Part shown: positions 1 through 8,424 of the stretch, in pieces
Layout of the letters: each line of letters opens with the position of its first letter
Position numbering within the stretch: position 1 is the first letter of the stretch
Assembly: GCA_947491755.1 (NCBI GenBank)
Contig: CANLKV010000001.1
Span: forward strand, 62,001 to 126,000
DNA length: 64,000 nt
Origin: an uncultured Nonlabens sp.
GTDB lineage: Bacteria > Bacteroidota > Bacteroidia > Flavobacteriales > Flavobacteriaceae
Direction: 5' to 3'
Made by a program: the position numbers and the translations under genes
Notes under the pieces: model-generated
Told to the model about the DNA's origin: nothing
Databases searched by the model: none
Seen by the model: the letters and a program-made list of their open reading frames with translations, nothing else

Positions 1-66
1 GAGTTAAAGGCAGATCTAGAGACATTAAACGACAGTGTGCAAGCTGTTACAGACTCTATCCCCTAA
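1..66 (+). CDS. 3' end of an unidentified upstream gene (partial)
   Basis: An open frame enters from the left edge and ends at a TAA at 64-66. The 21 visible residues (ending VTDSIP) are polar and could be the end of a coiled coil or a flexible tail. The gene continues outside the window, so no function can be given. It runs in the same direction as the exonuclease gene 55 bp downstream. Confidence 0.5.
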   Translation, partial: ELKADLETLNDSVQAVTDSIP

Positions 67-120
67 TAAACTTGTCTTAAACATCCATTACGTGTGAGGA
101 TCACTTTTTACTTTTAAAGT

Positions 121-1176
121 ATGAGTACACCTCTACTACAATTTACAAGCAAGGGCATTTATTGCGCGGCTGCTGGGGTTTATCTAGACCCATGGAAACC
201 GGTAAATAAAGCATTGATCACCCATGGTCATGCAGACCACAGCCGCTGGGGTCATAAAAAATACATTACCCACCACGATAATGTGCCTATCATAACGCAC
301 CGTTTAGGTGATATCAATGTTTCTGGTATCGCTCATGGTGATAATCTAGTAATCAACAATGTAAAATTTTCGTTCCATCCTGCGGGACACATTCCAGGAT
401 CCTGCCAGATAAGAGTAGAGCATAAAGGCGAGGTATGGGTTTTTACAGGCGATTATAAAACCGAAGATGATGGGATTTCCACCCCCTACCAGCCCATCAA
501 GTGCCATACCTTTATCACAGAATGTACCTTTGGCTTGCCAGCTTTCAAATGGCGACCGCAAAGCGAGGTCATGAATGATGTCAATGAATGGTGCGCACAA
601 AACCATGCAGATGGCAAGACCTCTATCCTATTTGCCTACTCGCTGGGAAAAGCCCAGCGGTTGATCAAACATCTAGATACCAGCCAGATGAAGATTTACT
701 GTCACGGTGCGGTTTACAAAATGACCGAAGTGTTGCGAGAGCTTATCGACTTTCCTGAGACCACACTAGTAACCAGAGAAACTACAAAAGAAGAACTTAA
801 AGGAAATATCGTTATAGCGCCACCTAGTGCACATGGATCTGCATGGATGCGCAAATTTGTGCCGTATGCAACTGCCAGTGCCAGCGGCTGGATGACCTTT
901 AGAGGTGCACGACGCAGGCGAGCAATTGACAAAGGTTTTGTTTTATCTGACCATTGTGACTGGGACGGGCTACTAGAAAGCATCGATGCAACAGGTTGTG
1001 AAAACGTCATTACCACCCATGGGTATCAGGAAATATTTGCTAGATATTTAAGGGAGGAAAAAGGCCTTAACGCCATGAGTGAACGCACCCAGTATGAAGG
1101 GGAAACGGTAAATGAAAGTGAATCTGACGTCGAATCTGAATCTGAAATTGAACCTGTAAAAACAAAAAGCTCATGA
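121..1176 (+). CDS. Ligase-associated DNA exonuclease, metallo-beta-lactamase fold
   Basis: A 351-aa protein of the MBL-fold nuclease family usually found beside an ATP-dependent DNA ligase and a DEXH helicase (SNM1/CPSF-like). The metal-binding THGHADH motif is at about residues 34-40, followed by HPAGH and FTGDYK motifs and a late SDHCDW motif, as expected for a two-metal DNA exonuclease that processes damaged ends. The last 25 residues or so are a Ser/Glu/Asp-rich tail (NESESDVESESEIE) that is probably disordered. The TGA stop overlaps the ATG of a 39-aa ORF. The ligase follows, so the genes look co-transcribed. The family call is strong; the exact substrate is inferred. Confidence 0.9.
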   Translation: MSTPLLQFTSKGIYCAAAGVYLDPWKPVNKALITHGHADHSRWGHKKYITHHDNVPIITHRLGDINVSGIAHGDNLVINNVKFSFHPAGHIPGSCQIRVEHKGEVWVFTGDYKTEDDGISTPYQPIKCHTFITECTFGLPAFKWRPQSEVMNDVNEWCAQNHADGKTSILFAYSLGKAQRLIKHLDTSQMKIYCHGAVYKMTEVLRELIDFPETTLVTRETTKEELKGNIVIAPPSAHGSAWMRKFVPYATASASGWMTFRGARRRRAIDKGFVLSDHCDWDGLLESIDATGCENVITTHGYQEIFARYLREEKGLNAMSERTQYEGETVNESESDVESESEIEPVKTKSS

Positions 1177-1292
1177 CGATTTTTCAATCAGGCGTTCACT
1201 TTCTATCGGATGAGCAGTTCATGCGTCCTATCGACAAGATCCCTGCACCGTGGGTGTGGAATCTTAATAAGAATTCAAAGGCAGCGTCATGA
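1173..1292 (+). CDS. Small ORF (39 aa) coupled at both ends
   Basis: An ATG-to-TGA frame of 39 codons fills the gap between exonuclease and ligase exactly. Its ATG overlaps the exonuclease stop (ATGA at 1173-1176), and its stop overlaps the ligase start (ATGA at 1289-1292). The peptide begins MTIFQSGVHFLSDEQF and contains IPAPWVWN. It has no signal peptide or membrane segment. The double 4-bp overlap is typical of translational coupling and argues that this is a real small protein or a translated coupling leader. I do not recognise a family. A decayed larger gene is the alternative. Confidence 0.5.
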   Translation: MTIFQSGVHFLSDEQFMRPIDKIPAPWVWNLNKNSKAAS

Positions 1293-2998
1293 AGGAATTT
1301 GCAGAACTTATAAGAACGATAGACGGCACTAATAAAACCAACCTCAAGGTAGCTGCACTCACACAGTACTTCAATACAGCGCCAGAGGATGATAAACTAT
1401 GGACTATCGCCATCTTATCACACCGCCGTCCCAAGCGTCCCGTAAATACAACACTGATGCGGGAATGGGCAACAGAGATCAGCGGGATTCCCATGTGGTT
1501 GTTTGAAGAATCTTATCATATTGTAGGCGACCTGGCGGAAACCATAGCGCTGATACTTCCCACCACCAGCGAGCCGTCTGATAAATCCCTGTCTCAAATC
1601 ATTCGTGAATTGATTGAGCTGCGCAAGAAAAGTGAAGAAGAGAAAAAAAAGTACCTTCAACATAACTGGCTCAAGCTGAATTACTACGAGCGCTTTGTTT
1701 TCAATAAAATCATGACTGGTGGTTTTAGAATAGGGGTTTCTCAAAAATTAATGACGCGTGCGCTAGCAGCATCGACAGGAATTGATCAAGACATCCTAGC
1801 ACACAAGTTAATGGGTAGCTGGACTGGCGAGAACACCACGTTTCAAGAGCTGGTTTTTGAAGATAATGAGGTGGCCATGCGTGGTAAACCGTATCCATTT
1901 TATCTGGCTTATGCAGTAGAGGGCAACATAACAGATCTAGGTGATGTTGCTGGATGGAGTGCCGAGCATAAGTGGGACGGCATACGTTCACAAACCATCA
2001 TTAGGGCTGGTGAATTATTTGTCTGGTCACGCGGCGAGGAATTAGTCACTGATAAATATCCAGAATTTCAAAAATTCTTAGACGTCATCCCTAATGGTAC
2101 TGTCATCGATGGTGAAATACTACCTTATAAAGATGGGGAGATCATGAATTTTAATGATCTACAAACCAGAATAGGCCGTAAAACAGTGGGTAAAAAATTA
2201 TTGGCTGATGTCCCTGTAGTAGTAGTCGCCTATGATCTGCTGGAATGGCAAGGTAAGGACATTAGAGATTTACCCTTTGAGGAGCGCAGAAAGTTGTTGG
2301 AAGAATTAGTGGAAGTTGTGAAAGATGGCGTTCCTTTTAATCATTCCGGTAGCGACCAGCCGATTCCGCGTCAAGCGCGGAATGACAACTCCAATGTAGA
2401 TTCGAGTTCAAATTCAGATTCAGGTTCAAGTCTGGCAGTACCATTACTGCTCTCAGAAACCATGCATTTCAACTCGTGGGAAGAAGTGGCTGCAGAGCGC
2501 AACAAAGCAGAGGAACGACGCTCTGAAGGGTTGATGCTCAAACGCAAGGACAGCCCGTACCTGGTAGGTCGTAAAAAAGGCGACTGGTGGAAATGGAAGG
2601 TCGATCCATTCTCAGTCGATGCTGTATTGACTTATGCCATGCGCGGTCATGGTAGGCGAGCCAACCTTTACACGGATTATACATTTGGGTTGTGGCAAGA
2701 TGGCGAGCTGGTCACTTTTGCGAAAGCGTACTCTGGACTCACCGATGCAGAATTTAGACAAGTGGACGCTTGGATCAAGAAAAACACCTTGGAGCGTTTT
2801 GGACCTGTACGATCCGTGACGCCGCATCATGTGTTTGAGATTGCTTTTGAAGGTATCGCACCCAGCAAACGACACAAGTCTGGAGTAGCGACGAGATTCC
2901 CGCGCATCGTGCGCTGGAGAAAAGACAAACCCATAGAAGAAGCTAATACGCTGGATGATTTAAAGGCGCTGATTCCTACGGATGGGGAGTTTTTGTAA
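1289..2998 (+). CDS. ATP-dependent DNA ligase of the exonuclease/helicase-associated family
   Basis: A 569-aa ATP-dependent DNA ligase. An N-terminal DNA-binding region of about 200 residues precedes the adenylation domain. The nucleotidyl lysine is in the EHKWDGIR motif (K228). Later motifs are IDGEILP, SEGLMLKRKDSPY and WWKWKVDP, followed by an OB-fold with the usual C-terminal end (HKSGVATRFPRIVRWR). It seals nicks and acts with the neighbouring exonuclease and helicase in a repair set found in many bacteria. About 40 residues around 347-390 are a Ser/Asn-rich insertion that contains a hairpin sequence (see 2363-2383). The family normally lacks this, which makes the protein longer than I expect. 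The start ATG overlaps the 39-aa ORF. Confidence 0.92.
   Translation: MKEFAELIRTIDGTNKTNLKVAALTQYFNTAPEDDKLWTIAILSHRRPKRPVNTTLMREWATEISGIPMWLFEESYHIVGDLAETIALILPTTSEPSDKSLSQIIRELIELRKKSEEEKKKYLQHNWLKLNYYERFVFNKIMTGGFRIGVSQKLMTRALAASTGIDQDILAHKLMGSWTGENTTFQELVFEDNEVAMRGKPYPFYLAYAVEGNITDLGDVAGWSAEHKWDGIRSQTIIRAGELFVWSRGEELVTDKYPEFQKFLDVIPNGTVIDGEILPYKDGEIMNFNDLQTRIGRKTVGKKLLADVPVVVVAYDLLEWQGKDIRDLPFEERRKLLEELVEVVKDGVPFNHSGSDQPIPRQARNDNSNVDSSSNSDSGSSLAVPLLLSETMHFNSWEEVAAERNKAEERRSEGLMLKRKDSPYLVGRKKGDWWKWKVDPFSVDAVLTYAMRGHGRRANLYTDYTFGLWQDGELVTFAKAYSGLTDAEFRQVDAWIKKNTLERFGPVRSVTPHHVFEIAFEGIAPSKRHKSGVATRFPRIVRWRKDKPIEEANTLDDLKALIPTDGEFL
2363..2383 (+). repeat. REP-like hairpin inside the ligase coding sequence
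   Basis: ATTCCGCG and CGCGGAAT flank the 5-nt loop TCAAG. The hairpin is read in frame in the ligase gene as IPRQARND. It is followed by a low-complexity Ser/Asn stretch. Hairpins of this form, giving protein strings such as RQARND, are typical of small palindromic elements inserted between genes and sometimes inside them. Only one copy was noticed in this window. Confidence 0.45.
2713..2728. repeat. Degenerate copy of the 16-bp iterated palindrome
   Basis: CACTTTTGCGAAAGCG differs from CGCTTTCGCGAAAGCG at two positions. It lies in the ligase gene and is read as the residues TFAKA. It may be an eroded copy or a chance match. Confidence 0.35.
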
Positions 2999-3106
2999 AA
3001 TACAGACAGGATCTGACCAAAAACTTTATCAATTTAATATGATTATGTTAAAATTACACAGTTATTATCACAAAGTTTTCATAAGTCGTTTTTTTTTGCT
3101 TTGAGA

Positions 3107-3120
3107 AGTCTTGCAAGACT
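3107..3120. promoter_or_regulatory. 14-bp palindrome upstream of the split lipoprotein gene
   Basis: AGTCTTGCAAGACT is a perfect palindrome 31 bp before the ATG at 3151, with further pairing possible outside it (TTGAG and CAA). It could be an operator or part of a leader hairpin. No poly-T tract follows, so a terminator is less likely. Confidence 0.3.
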
Positions 3121-3150
3121 CAAACAACTTTAACAATTAAACTAATTACA

Positions 3151-3740
3151 ATGAAAACTTTAAAATCACTTTATTTTTTATATTTCGCCATAGTGTTGTT
3201 GGCAGGCTGTAGTAATGACAATTTAGATCAGTGGGATCAAGAAACACTTATAGTAAACTCAACCTTTAATGGCACATTTGAAAAAGTAGGTCAACCTGTT
3301 AAGGATAACAATTCTGGGCAAATCTTTACCTTATGGCAATCATCAAATAATCAAATAATCAAATGTTGAAACTTTTAACTGTCAACTCAATTGAAAGAGG
3401 AACATTAATCGATGGAATTACATTAGACACAGAGCGTGGCATAGGTTATACATTTGCAATCAACAATAATGAGCCAATGGAATTTACTTTAGAAGGCATT
3501 AATATTTTAAACTTAGATAATGATGAGATATTTTCCCTTATTACTAACGATTTGTTTGCGAAAAGTGATGGTCCCAAATTTAGGGGTTGGACTTGCGGCC
3601 CTGTCATAAATCCTTCTTTGACTGCCGAGGAAGGTGAAGGTTTTCGCACATGTTGTTACCGAGTGCTAGGCGCAGTTACGCATTGTGCCGAATACGATCT
3701 AGATGATCTACCAGGGAGTAATCCTAGAATAAACGAATAA
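3151..3740 (+). pseudogene. Lipoprotein gene split by an 8-bp tandem repeat (possibly phase-variable)
   Basis: The first frame (3151-3371) starts with a lipoprotein signal (MKTLKSLYFLYFAIVLLAGC, cysteine at residue 20) and stops shortly after a TCAAATAA repeat at 3342-3364. A second frame (3363-3740, 125 aa) continues at once with coherent protein and ends at TAA. Removing one 8-bp unit joins the two frames at QSSNNQMLKLLT and gives a lipoprotein of about 194 aa. The C-terminal part has several cysteines (WTCG, TCCYR, HCAEY). The family is unknown. The gene sits inside the repair operon and 4 bp before another exported protein. It may be a phase-variable gene in its off state, a recent mutation, or an assembly error. 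Confidence 0.6.
3342..3364 (+). repeat. 8-bp tandem repeat, about 2.9 copies
   Basis: Two full TCAAATAA units plus TCAAAT follow one another with period 8 inside the lipoprotein coding region. Eight is not a multiple of three, so gain or loss of one unit shifts the frame. The present count stops translation at 3369-3371. One unit fewer would read through to 3740. Confidence 0.8.
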
Positions 3741-3744
3741 TCTT

Positions 3745-4644
3745 ATGAGATTTATTTGTCTGATAGTTCTACTATTCACGGGAACAGTTTCCAGTCAACA
3801 TATATTTATTCAAAAAAAAGATGATCTTAAACAAATCGTTCCTGCGAAATATGTTAAGCTTAAAATTGATGATAATTTCTATTACACTAATGGTGATGGT
3901 CACGCTTATTTGAATGAGCATGTCAAAATATCAGATTGTAGTAAAATAATAATTGTTGATTTCAATCTTAAAGTTCAGAGCTGTGAGGTTAAAGGAAATA
4001 CATTGGAAGTACTAGTTGTTGACAAATTGCATGAGCTGCAGGCCGTCACACTTTCTAAAACTGCAAGAAAAATTAAGATTACAAAAAGGCGCACTGGAAA
4101 TGGCATTAAATCACTTTCCAATTATTTTTTGAAACCAGGTCAAGAAATAGTTACCAAAATAGAATTTGACATCAATGAATTGCTTTTACCTAAGAACATA
4201 ACTTTATTCTTTGACCAACATAAAGGCATCAATCAAAAGACAGATGAGCTCAAAGCAGTTGTCAGATTGCAATTTTATCAGAACGATGACGATGGCTTAA
4301 TTCCAGTTTACCAATCAGAAAATATCTATGTGACTTTTGACAAATCTATGGAAGTAGAATATCAATTTGACGAACATGTTCCGTTTGTTACGGGCACTTT
4401 TTATATAGGTCTTGAATATGTTGGAGCAGTCACAAATGATGGCAACTTTGCAGATTCTGATTTGTCGCTTAGACCACAGTTATCAAATCGACCAAGTAAA
4501 AATATTGAACTTTCTTCTTTTCTGAATTTGAATTCAAGTCCAAAATTATCAAACCTAATTTCATCACAATCTATTCAGGAAAAATATAGAGGGAAGTCTA
4601 AGTATGAAAGATCGGCTTTAAATTTTGAGATGAATTTCAATTAA
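3745..4644 (+). CDS. Exported protein of unknown function
   Basis: A 299-aa protein with a clear signal peptide (MRFICLIVLLFTGTVSSQ). Residues 25-115 look like a short beta-sandwich regulatory domain (KLKIDDNFYYTNGDGHAYL, then a central ILEV-type strand pattern), comparable to carboxypeptidase-like regulatory domains. The remainder is beta-rich, with YIGLEYVGAV near residue 225. It starts 4 bp after the lipoprotein stop, so the two are probably co-expressed and may act together at the cell surface. I do not recognise a family. A good terminator follows. Confidence 0.65.
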   Translation: MRFICLIVLLFTGTVSSQHIFIQKKDDLKQIVPAKYVKLKIDDNFYYTNGDGHAYLNEHVKISDCSKIIIVDFNLKVQSCEVKGNTLEVLVVDKLHELQAVTLSKTARKIKITKRRTGNGIKSLSNYFLKPGQEIVTKIEFDINELLLPKNITLFFDQHKGINQKTDELKAVVRLQFYQNDDDGLIPVYQSENIYVTFDKSMEVEYQFDEHVPFVTGTFYIGLEYVGAVTNDGNFADSDLSLRPQLSNRPSKNIELSSFLNLNSSPKLSNLISSQSIQEKYRGKSKYERSALNFEMNFN

Positions 4645-4665
4645 ATTTTTATTCTTTATCTTTCA

Positions 4666-4698
4666 AAAACATCATTGTCTAAGCAATGATGTTTTTTT
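4666..4698 (+). terminator. Rho-independent terminator
   Basis: CATCATTG and CAATGATG form an 8-bp stem, extended by A/T pairs, with a 6-nt loop and a run of seven T. It ends the transcript of the two exported proteins and separates them from the helicase. Confidence 0.8.
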
Positions 4699-4736
4699 AT
4701 TACCGTATACTAAAGGCACATTTACTACAGTAGGCT

Positions 4737-7193
4737 TTGACCAAAAAAGAACTCTTCCATATAGCCGAAGATTTTTTCCAGCAGCAAGGCTGGGAAGCGT
4801 TCCCGTTTCAGAAAAAGACCTGGGAAGCTTTTCTGGCAGGTAAGCATGGTTTGCTCAACGCGCCTACTGGTAGCGGGAAAACTTATGCGTTGTGGGTGGC
4901 GATCGTTCTTAATTACATCAAGCAAAATCCAGATTATAAAAAGAAACCCAAAAAAGGCTTGAAAGCGATCTGGATCACACCTTTGAGGTCGCTGTCCAAC
5001 GAGATCGAGCAAACGTCCCAGCGTTTTGTGGATGCTATTGGTTTGCCATTTACGGTTGGGATCAGGTCTGGCGACACGTCTACTAAAGAGCGTGCGGCAC
5101 AGATCAAAGCCATGCCAGATTTGTTGATCACCACGCCAGAAAGTCTGCATTTATTACTTGCCTCCAAGGATCATCAAAAGTTTTTCGACAATCTCAGTGC
5201 CATCGTCATAGACGAGTGGCACGAACTGTTAGGGACTAAGCGCGGCGTACAAATGGAACTGGGCATCTCGCGATTATTGGGTTTGAGCAAGGAGCTTCGG
5301 GTTTGGGGCATCAGTGCAACCATTGGAAATTTAGAGCAAGCCAGGCAGGTTTTATTAGGTGTGGATGAAGTACGCTTTCGCGAAAGCGTACTGATCAAAG
5401 CAGATTTAAAAAAAGATATTGAGGTCAAGTCGATCATACCGGCCTCCATGGATAAGTTCCCATGGCGCGGGCATCTGGGACTGCACTTGATGAAAGAAGT
5501 GGTGGAAATCATTAATAGCAGTAAATCGACACTCATTTTTACCAACACACGGGCGCAATGCGAGCTGTGGTTTCAGGGCTTGATGACCAATTTTCCAGAG
5601 CTGGCTGGCGAAGTCGCCATGCACCACGGCTCGATTAATAAAGAAACGCGCATCTGGGTAGAAAATGCGATCAGGAACGAAAGTCTGAAGGCTTGTGTTT
5701 GCACCTCGTCCCTCGATCTAGGTGTAGATTTTGCACCAGTAGAAACCATCATACAAGTAGGCGGCCCCAAAGGTGTTGCTCGATTCTTGCAACGAGCCGG
5801 TCGCTCTGGCCACCGACCTGGAGAGACCAGTGTGATTCATTTTTTACCAACACATGCACTAGAATTGATTGAGGCCAGCGCCCTGCAAAAAGCCGTTTCT
5901 ACTCAAGCTGTGGAAGATCGATTGCCGTATATATTGTGTTACGATGTACTTATACAATATCTATGTACACTAGCCGTTTCTGGCGGTTTTTATCCTAACG
6001 AGATTTATCCCGAAGTCAAAAATACCTTTTGCTATGCCAGCATAACTGACGAGGAATGGGACTGGTGCCTACGGCTTATCGTGCACGGTAGCTCTTCCCT
6101 ACAATCCTATGATGAGTACAAACGCGTGACGATCGAGGAAGATGGAAAATATGTAATTACAGATCGCAAGGTCGCCATGAGGCATCGCTTGCAAATGGGT
6201 ACCATCGTCACTGCAACTGATGTGACTGTAAAGTATGTTACTGGTGGCTACATAGGAACCATCGAAGAATACTTTATAAGCAAACTTTCTCGTGGCGATG
6301 TTTTTGTCTTTGCGGGAAGAACGCTGGAGTTCATACGGTTGAAAGGGATGGTAGCGCAGGTGCGTAACTCCTCGCGCAAACGGGCACAAGTTTCTAACTG
6401 GCAAGGCAGCAAACTACCGTTAAGCGCCCAACTGGGAGAATTACTGAGAGAAGAAATGATCAATTTCCAGACGGGTAAAAAGCGTACCCCAGAAGTCAAG
6501 GCGCTAAGAGACATCATCATACGCCAGCAGCGAGAGAGCATCATCCCGCAACGTGATCAATTCTTGATTGAAACGTTCAAAACTCGTGAGGGTTATCACG
6601 CGGTCTTTTATCCTTTTGAAGGCCGATTTGTTCACGAGGCGATGGCCGGCGTGATTGCCTACCGCATCAGTTTATTAAAACCCATTACGTTCTCGCTTGC
6701 CTTCAACGATTACGGATTTGAAATCCTGAGCGATCAGGAATTTGACATGCAGGAAGTGCTGGACAACAACCTGCTCACGCCAGACATGCTATCCCAAGAC
6801 CTGCAATCCAGCATGAATGCTACGGAGATGGCAAGGAGGAAATTCCGTGATATCGCGGTGATCTCTGGACTGGTTTTTACGGGTTACCCCAACAAACTGA
6901 TCAAGACCAAACACCTTCAAAACAGTAGCCAATTGTTGTTTGAAGTATTCCGTGATAACGAGCCAGAGAACCTACTATTCAAACAAGCCTACACAGAAAC
7001 CTTTGAACAAGCCATTGAAGAATACCGATTGTTTGACGCACTGGAGCGTATTCAAAATCAAGAAATTGTCTGGAAAGCTTGTGAGAAACCTACGCCATTT
7101 TCTTTCCCAATCATTACAGACCGCTTACGCGAAAAGTTAAGTAGTGAAAAGCTGGCAGACAGGATCAAACGGATGCAGTTGCAGTGGGAGTAA
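4737..7193 (+). CDS. Ligase-associated DEXH-box DNA helicase (Lhr-like)
   Basis: An 818-aa superfamily 2 helicase. Walker A is NAPTGSGKTY (about residue 40), the DEXH box is VIDEWHEL, motif III is ISATIGN, and the C-terminal helicase domain contains IFTNTRAQCE, TSSLDLGVDFAPV and FLQRAGRSGHRPG. The Lhr-type winged-helix and barrel region follows. The family partners the ligase and MBL exonuclease in a DNA-damage module. The first codon is TTG, with no better in-frame start nearby. A copy of the 16-bp palindrome is read as FRES near residue 215. The metallophosphoesterase (PdeM-like) gene that often completes this cluster is not the next gene. Confidence 0.92.
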   Translation: MTKKELFHIAEDFFQQQGWEAFPFQKKTWEAFLAGKHGLLNAPTGSGKTYALWVAIVLNYIKQNPDYKKKPKKGLKAIWITPLRSLSNEIEQTSQRFVDAIGLPFTVGIRSGDTSTKERAAQIKAMPDLLITTPESLHLLLASKDHQKFFDNLSAIVIDEWHELLGTKRGVQMELGISRLLGLSKELRVWGISATIGNLEQARQVLLGVDEVRFRESVLIKADLKKDIEVKSIIPASMDKFPWRGHLGLHLMKEVVEIINSSKSTLIFTNTRAQCELWFQGLMTNFPELAGEVAMHHGSINKETRIWVENAIRNESLKACVCTSSLDLGVDFAPVETIIQVGGPKGVARFLQRAGRSGHRPGETSVIHFLPTHALELIEASALQKAVSTQAVEDRLPYILCYDVLIQYLCTLAVSGGFYPNEIYPEVKNTFCYASITDEEWDWCLRLIVHGSSSLQSYDEYKRVTIEEDGKYVITDRKVAMRHRLQMGTIVTATDVTVKYVTGGYIGTIEEYFISKLSRGDVFVFAGRTLEFIRLKGMVAQVRNSSRKRAQVSNWQGSKLPLSAQLGELLREEMINFQTGKKRTPEVKALRDIIIRQQRESIIPQRDQFLIETFKTREGYHAVFYPFEGRFVHEAMAGVIAYRISLLKPITFSLAFNDYGFEILSDQEFDMQEVLDNNLLTPDMLSQDLQSSMNATEMARRKFRDIAVISGLVFTGYPNKLIKTKHLQNSSQLLFEVFRDNEPENLLFKQAYTETFEQAIEEYRLFDALERIQNQEIVWKACEKPTPFSFPIITDRLREKLSSEKLADRIKRMQLQWE
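5373..5388. repeat. 16-bp iterated palindrome, perfect copy
   Basis: CGCTTTCGCGAAAGCG, extended to a 20-bp palindrome by TA on both sides. It lies in the helicase gene and is read as RFRESV. Confidence 0.85.
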
Positions 7194-7233
7194 GCACTAT
7201 TCTTTAATTTCAACTTCCGAGCTACAAAAAAGA

Positions 7234-7797
7234 TCACAATTGTGAATGCAGGTAGTCTGCGGTTTCTTTTAAACCGTTCTTTCTTAGTATATCTAAAACC
7301 TGATATTCATCTAGATCTGGATTTCTTCTGTTCATCACCAAATCTTTGAAAGCTTGGCAGGCAATTTCTGGGTTTATGTCGATAATATCAGTAAGAAAAT
7401 CGTCAGCGGACTTAGCGGCAAGACCAAATGAGGAAAGATAATCCTCTGGAAAATCCTTTAGATTGTTGGTGACTATCACATTAGCATTTGTTTTAATCGC
7501 TGCAGCTAAAACATGCTTGTCGCCTTCATCAGGCAAATCAAGAGTAGCAACGAGATTGGTATAATTTGCAACAAGTGCATCTGGAAAAGCTAGATTAGCT
7601 TTAGCTATTCGCTTTTTAATTTCGTGATCGTCGACTCCCTTTCTACGCATGACATCTTTCCATTCTTTACATATATCCATGCTCCACTTGGGAGTGAACA
7701 TATCATAATGGGCAAACCAAAATAGGAGGTCTCTAATTTCAATTGGGTAAATAACGTTTGTATCAAGCACACAAATAAAACGGACACTATGAATCAT
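7234..7797 (-). CDS. PIN-domain ribonuclease toxin (VapC-like)
   Basis: A PIN-domain protein of about 187 aa. The first acidic motif is VLDTNVIYP near the N terminus, the second is at DICKEW, and the third is DEGDKHVLAAA followed by VIVTNNLKDFP. The extra C-terminal helical region of about 60 residues resembles VapC50-type toxins. Such proteins cut RNA, and the partner antitoxin blocks them. ATG 7797 is preferred because homologues start just before the first strand; ATG 7806 is also possible. It overlaps the 3' end of the antitoxin gene, as expected for a toxin/antitoxin operon. Confidence 0.8.
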   Translation of the reverse strand: MIHSVRFICVLDTNVIYPIEIRDLLFWFAHYDMFTPKWSMDICKEWKDVMRRKGVDDHEIKKRIAKANLAFPDALVANYTNLVATLDLPDEGDKHVLAAAIKTNANVIVTNNLKDFPEDYLSSFGLAAKSADDFLTDIIDINPEIACQAFKDLVMNRRNPDLDEYQVLDILRKNGLKETADYLHSQL

Positions 7798-8251
7798 AGA
7801 GCCCATCTTTCTCATCTGCCCGCATTATATCGATAAGATGCTGTTTTTGTTCCTTTTTCATCTTATCCTTATATGAAACTACGTGCTCAAACATTACTCT
7901 TCGATGTTTGCCCACCTTAGTAAATGGAATTTTCCCTTCCTCCAAAAGACTGACTAAAAATGGTCTGGAGCAACCTAGAATTTCAGCAGCTTTTTGAGTG
8001 GTTACCTCAGTGGCGATAGGAACTATGGAAACTGGATTACCCTGAGCCGTTGCTTTGAGAATGTCTGAAAGCATTCTCAAAGCGTGAAGCGGTATTCTAA
8101 TAGGTTCTTTTGTTTCTGCAATTTCGACTGCTGGATAATCGTCCTCCAACATATCTATCGCATTAGTAAAAGCCTCGACAGAAGCCTGTGCTTGTTCACG
8201 TTCCTTCTTACTGGGCTTTTTAAAAGATTTGAATGGTTCAAGAGTCGGCAT
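7787..8251 (-). CDS. Antitoxin with excisionase-type helix-turn-helix
   Basis: A 154-aa protein. Residues 1-80 are helical and charged. Residues 82-130 form a MerR/excisionase-type DNA-binding domain (TTQKAAEILGCSRPFLVSLL, then IPFTKVGKHRRVMFEHV). It lies directly upstream of the PIN toxin and overlaps it by 11 bp. It is expected to neutralise the toxin and repress the operon. The inverted repeat at 8308-8326 could be its operator. Confidence 0.75.
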   Translation of the reverse strand: MPTLEPFKSFKKPSKKEREQAQASVEAFTNAIDMLEDDYPAVEIAETKEPIRIPLHALRMLSDILKATAQGNPVSIVPIATEVTTQKAAEILGCSRPFLVSLLEEGKIPFTKVGKHRRVMFEHVVSYKDKMKKEQKQHLIDIMRADEKDGLYDS

Positions 8252-8307
8252 AGTGATAGGATTGAGGTTATCGTCACTGCAATACTAAACGAAATAAACG
8301 AAACGAT

Positions 8308-8326
8308 ATTATAATGATACTATAAT
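8308..8326. promoter_or_regulatory. Candidate operator of the toxin/antitoxin operon
   Basis: ATTATA and TATAAT flank a 7-nt spacer, 57 bp upstream of the antitoxin start. A direct repeat of AAACGAAA-like sequence (8287-8304) lies next to it. The position suits autoregulation, but AT-rich inverted repeats also arise by chance. Confidence 0.3.
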
Positions 8327-8424
8327 TTTTAAACTTTTGGTATGAAAGGATCATCCGTCTTATTTCTAACCTTCAAATCCACATCATTTTTCCTTACTTT
8401 TGCCAGCCTTAAAACAGCAGTAGA

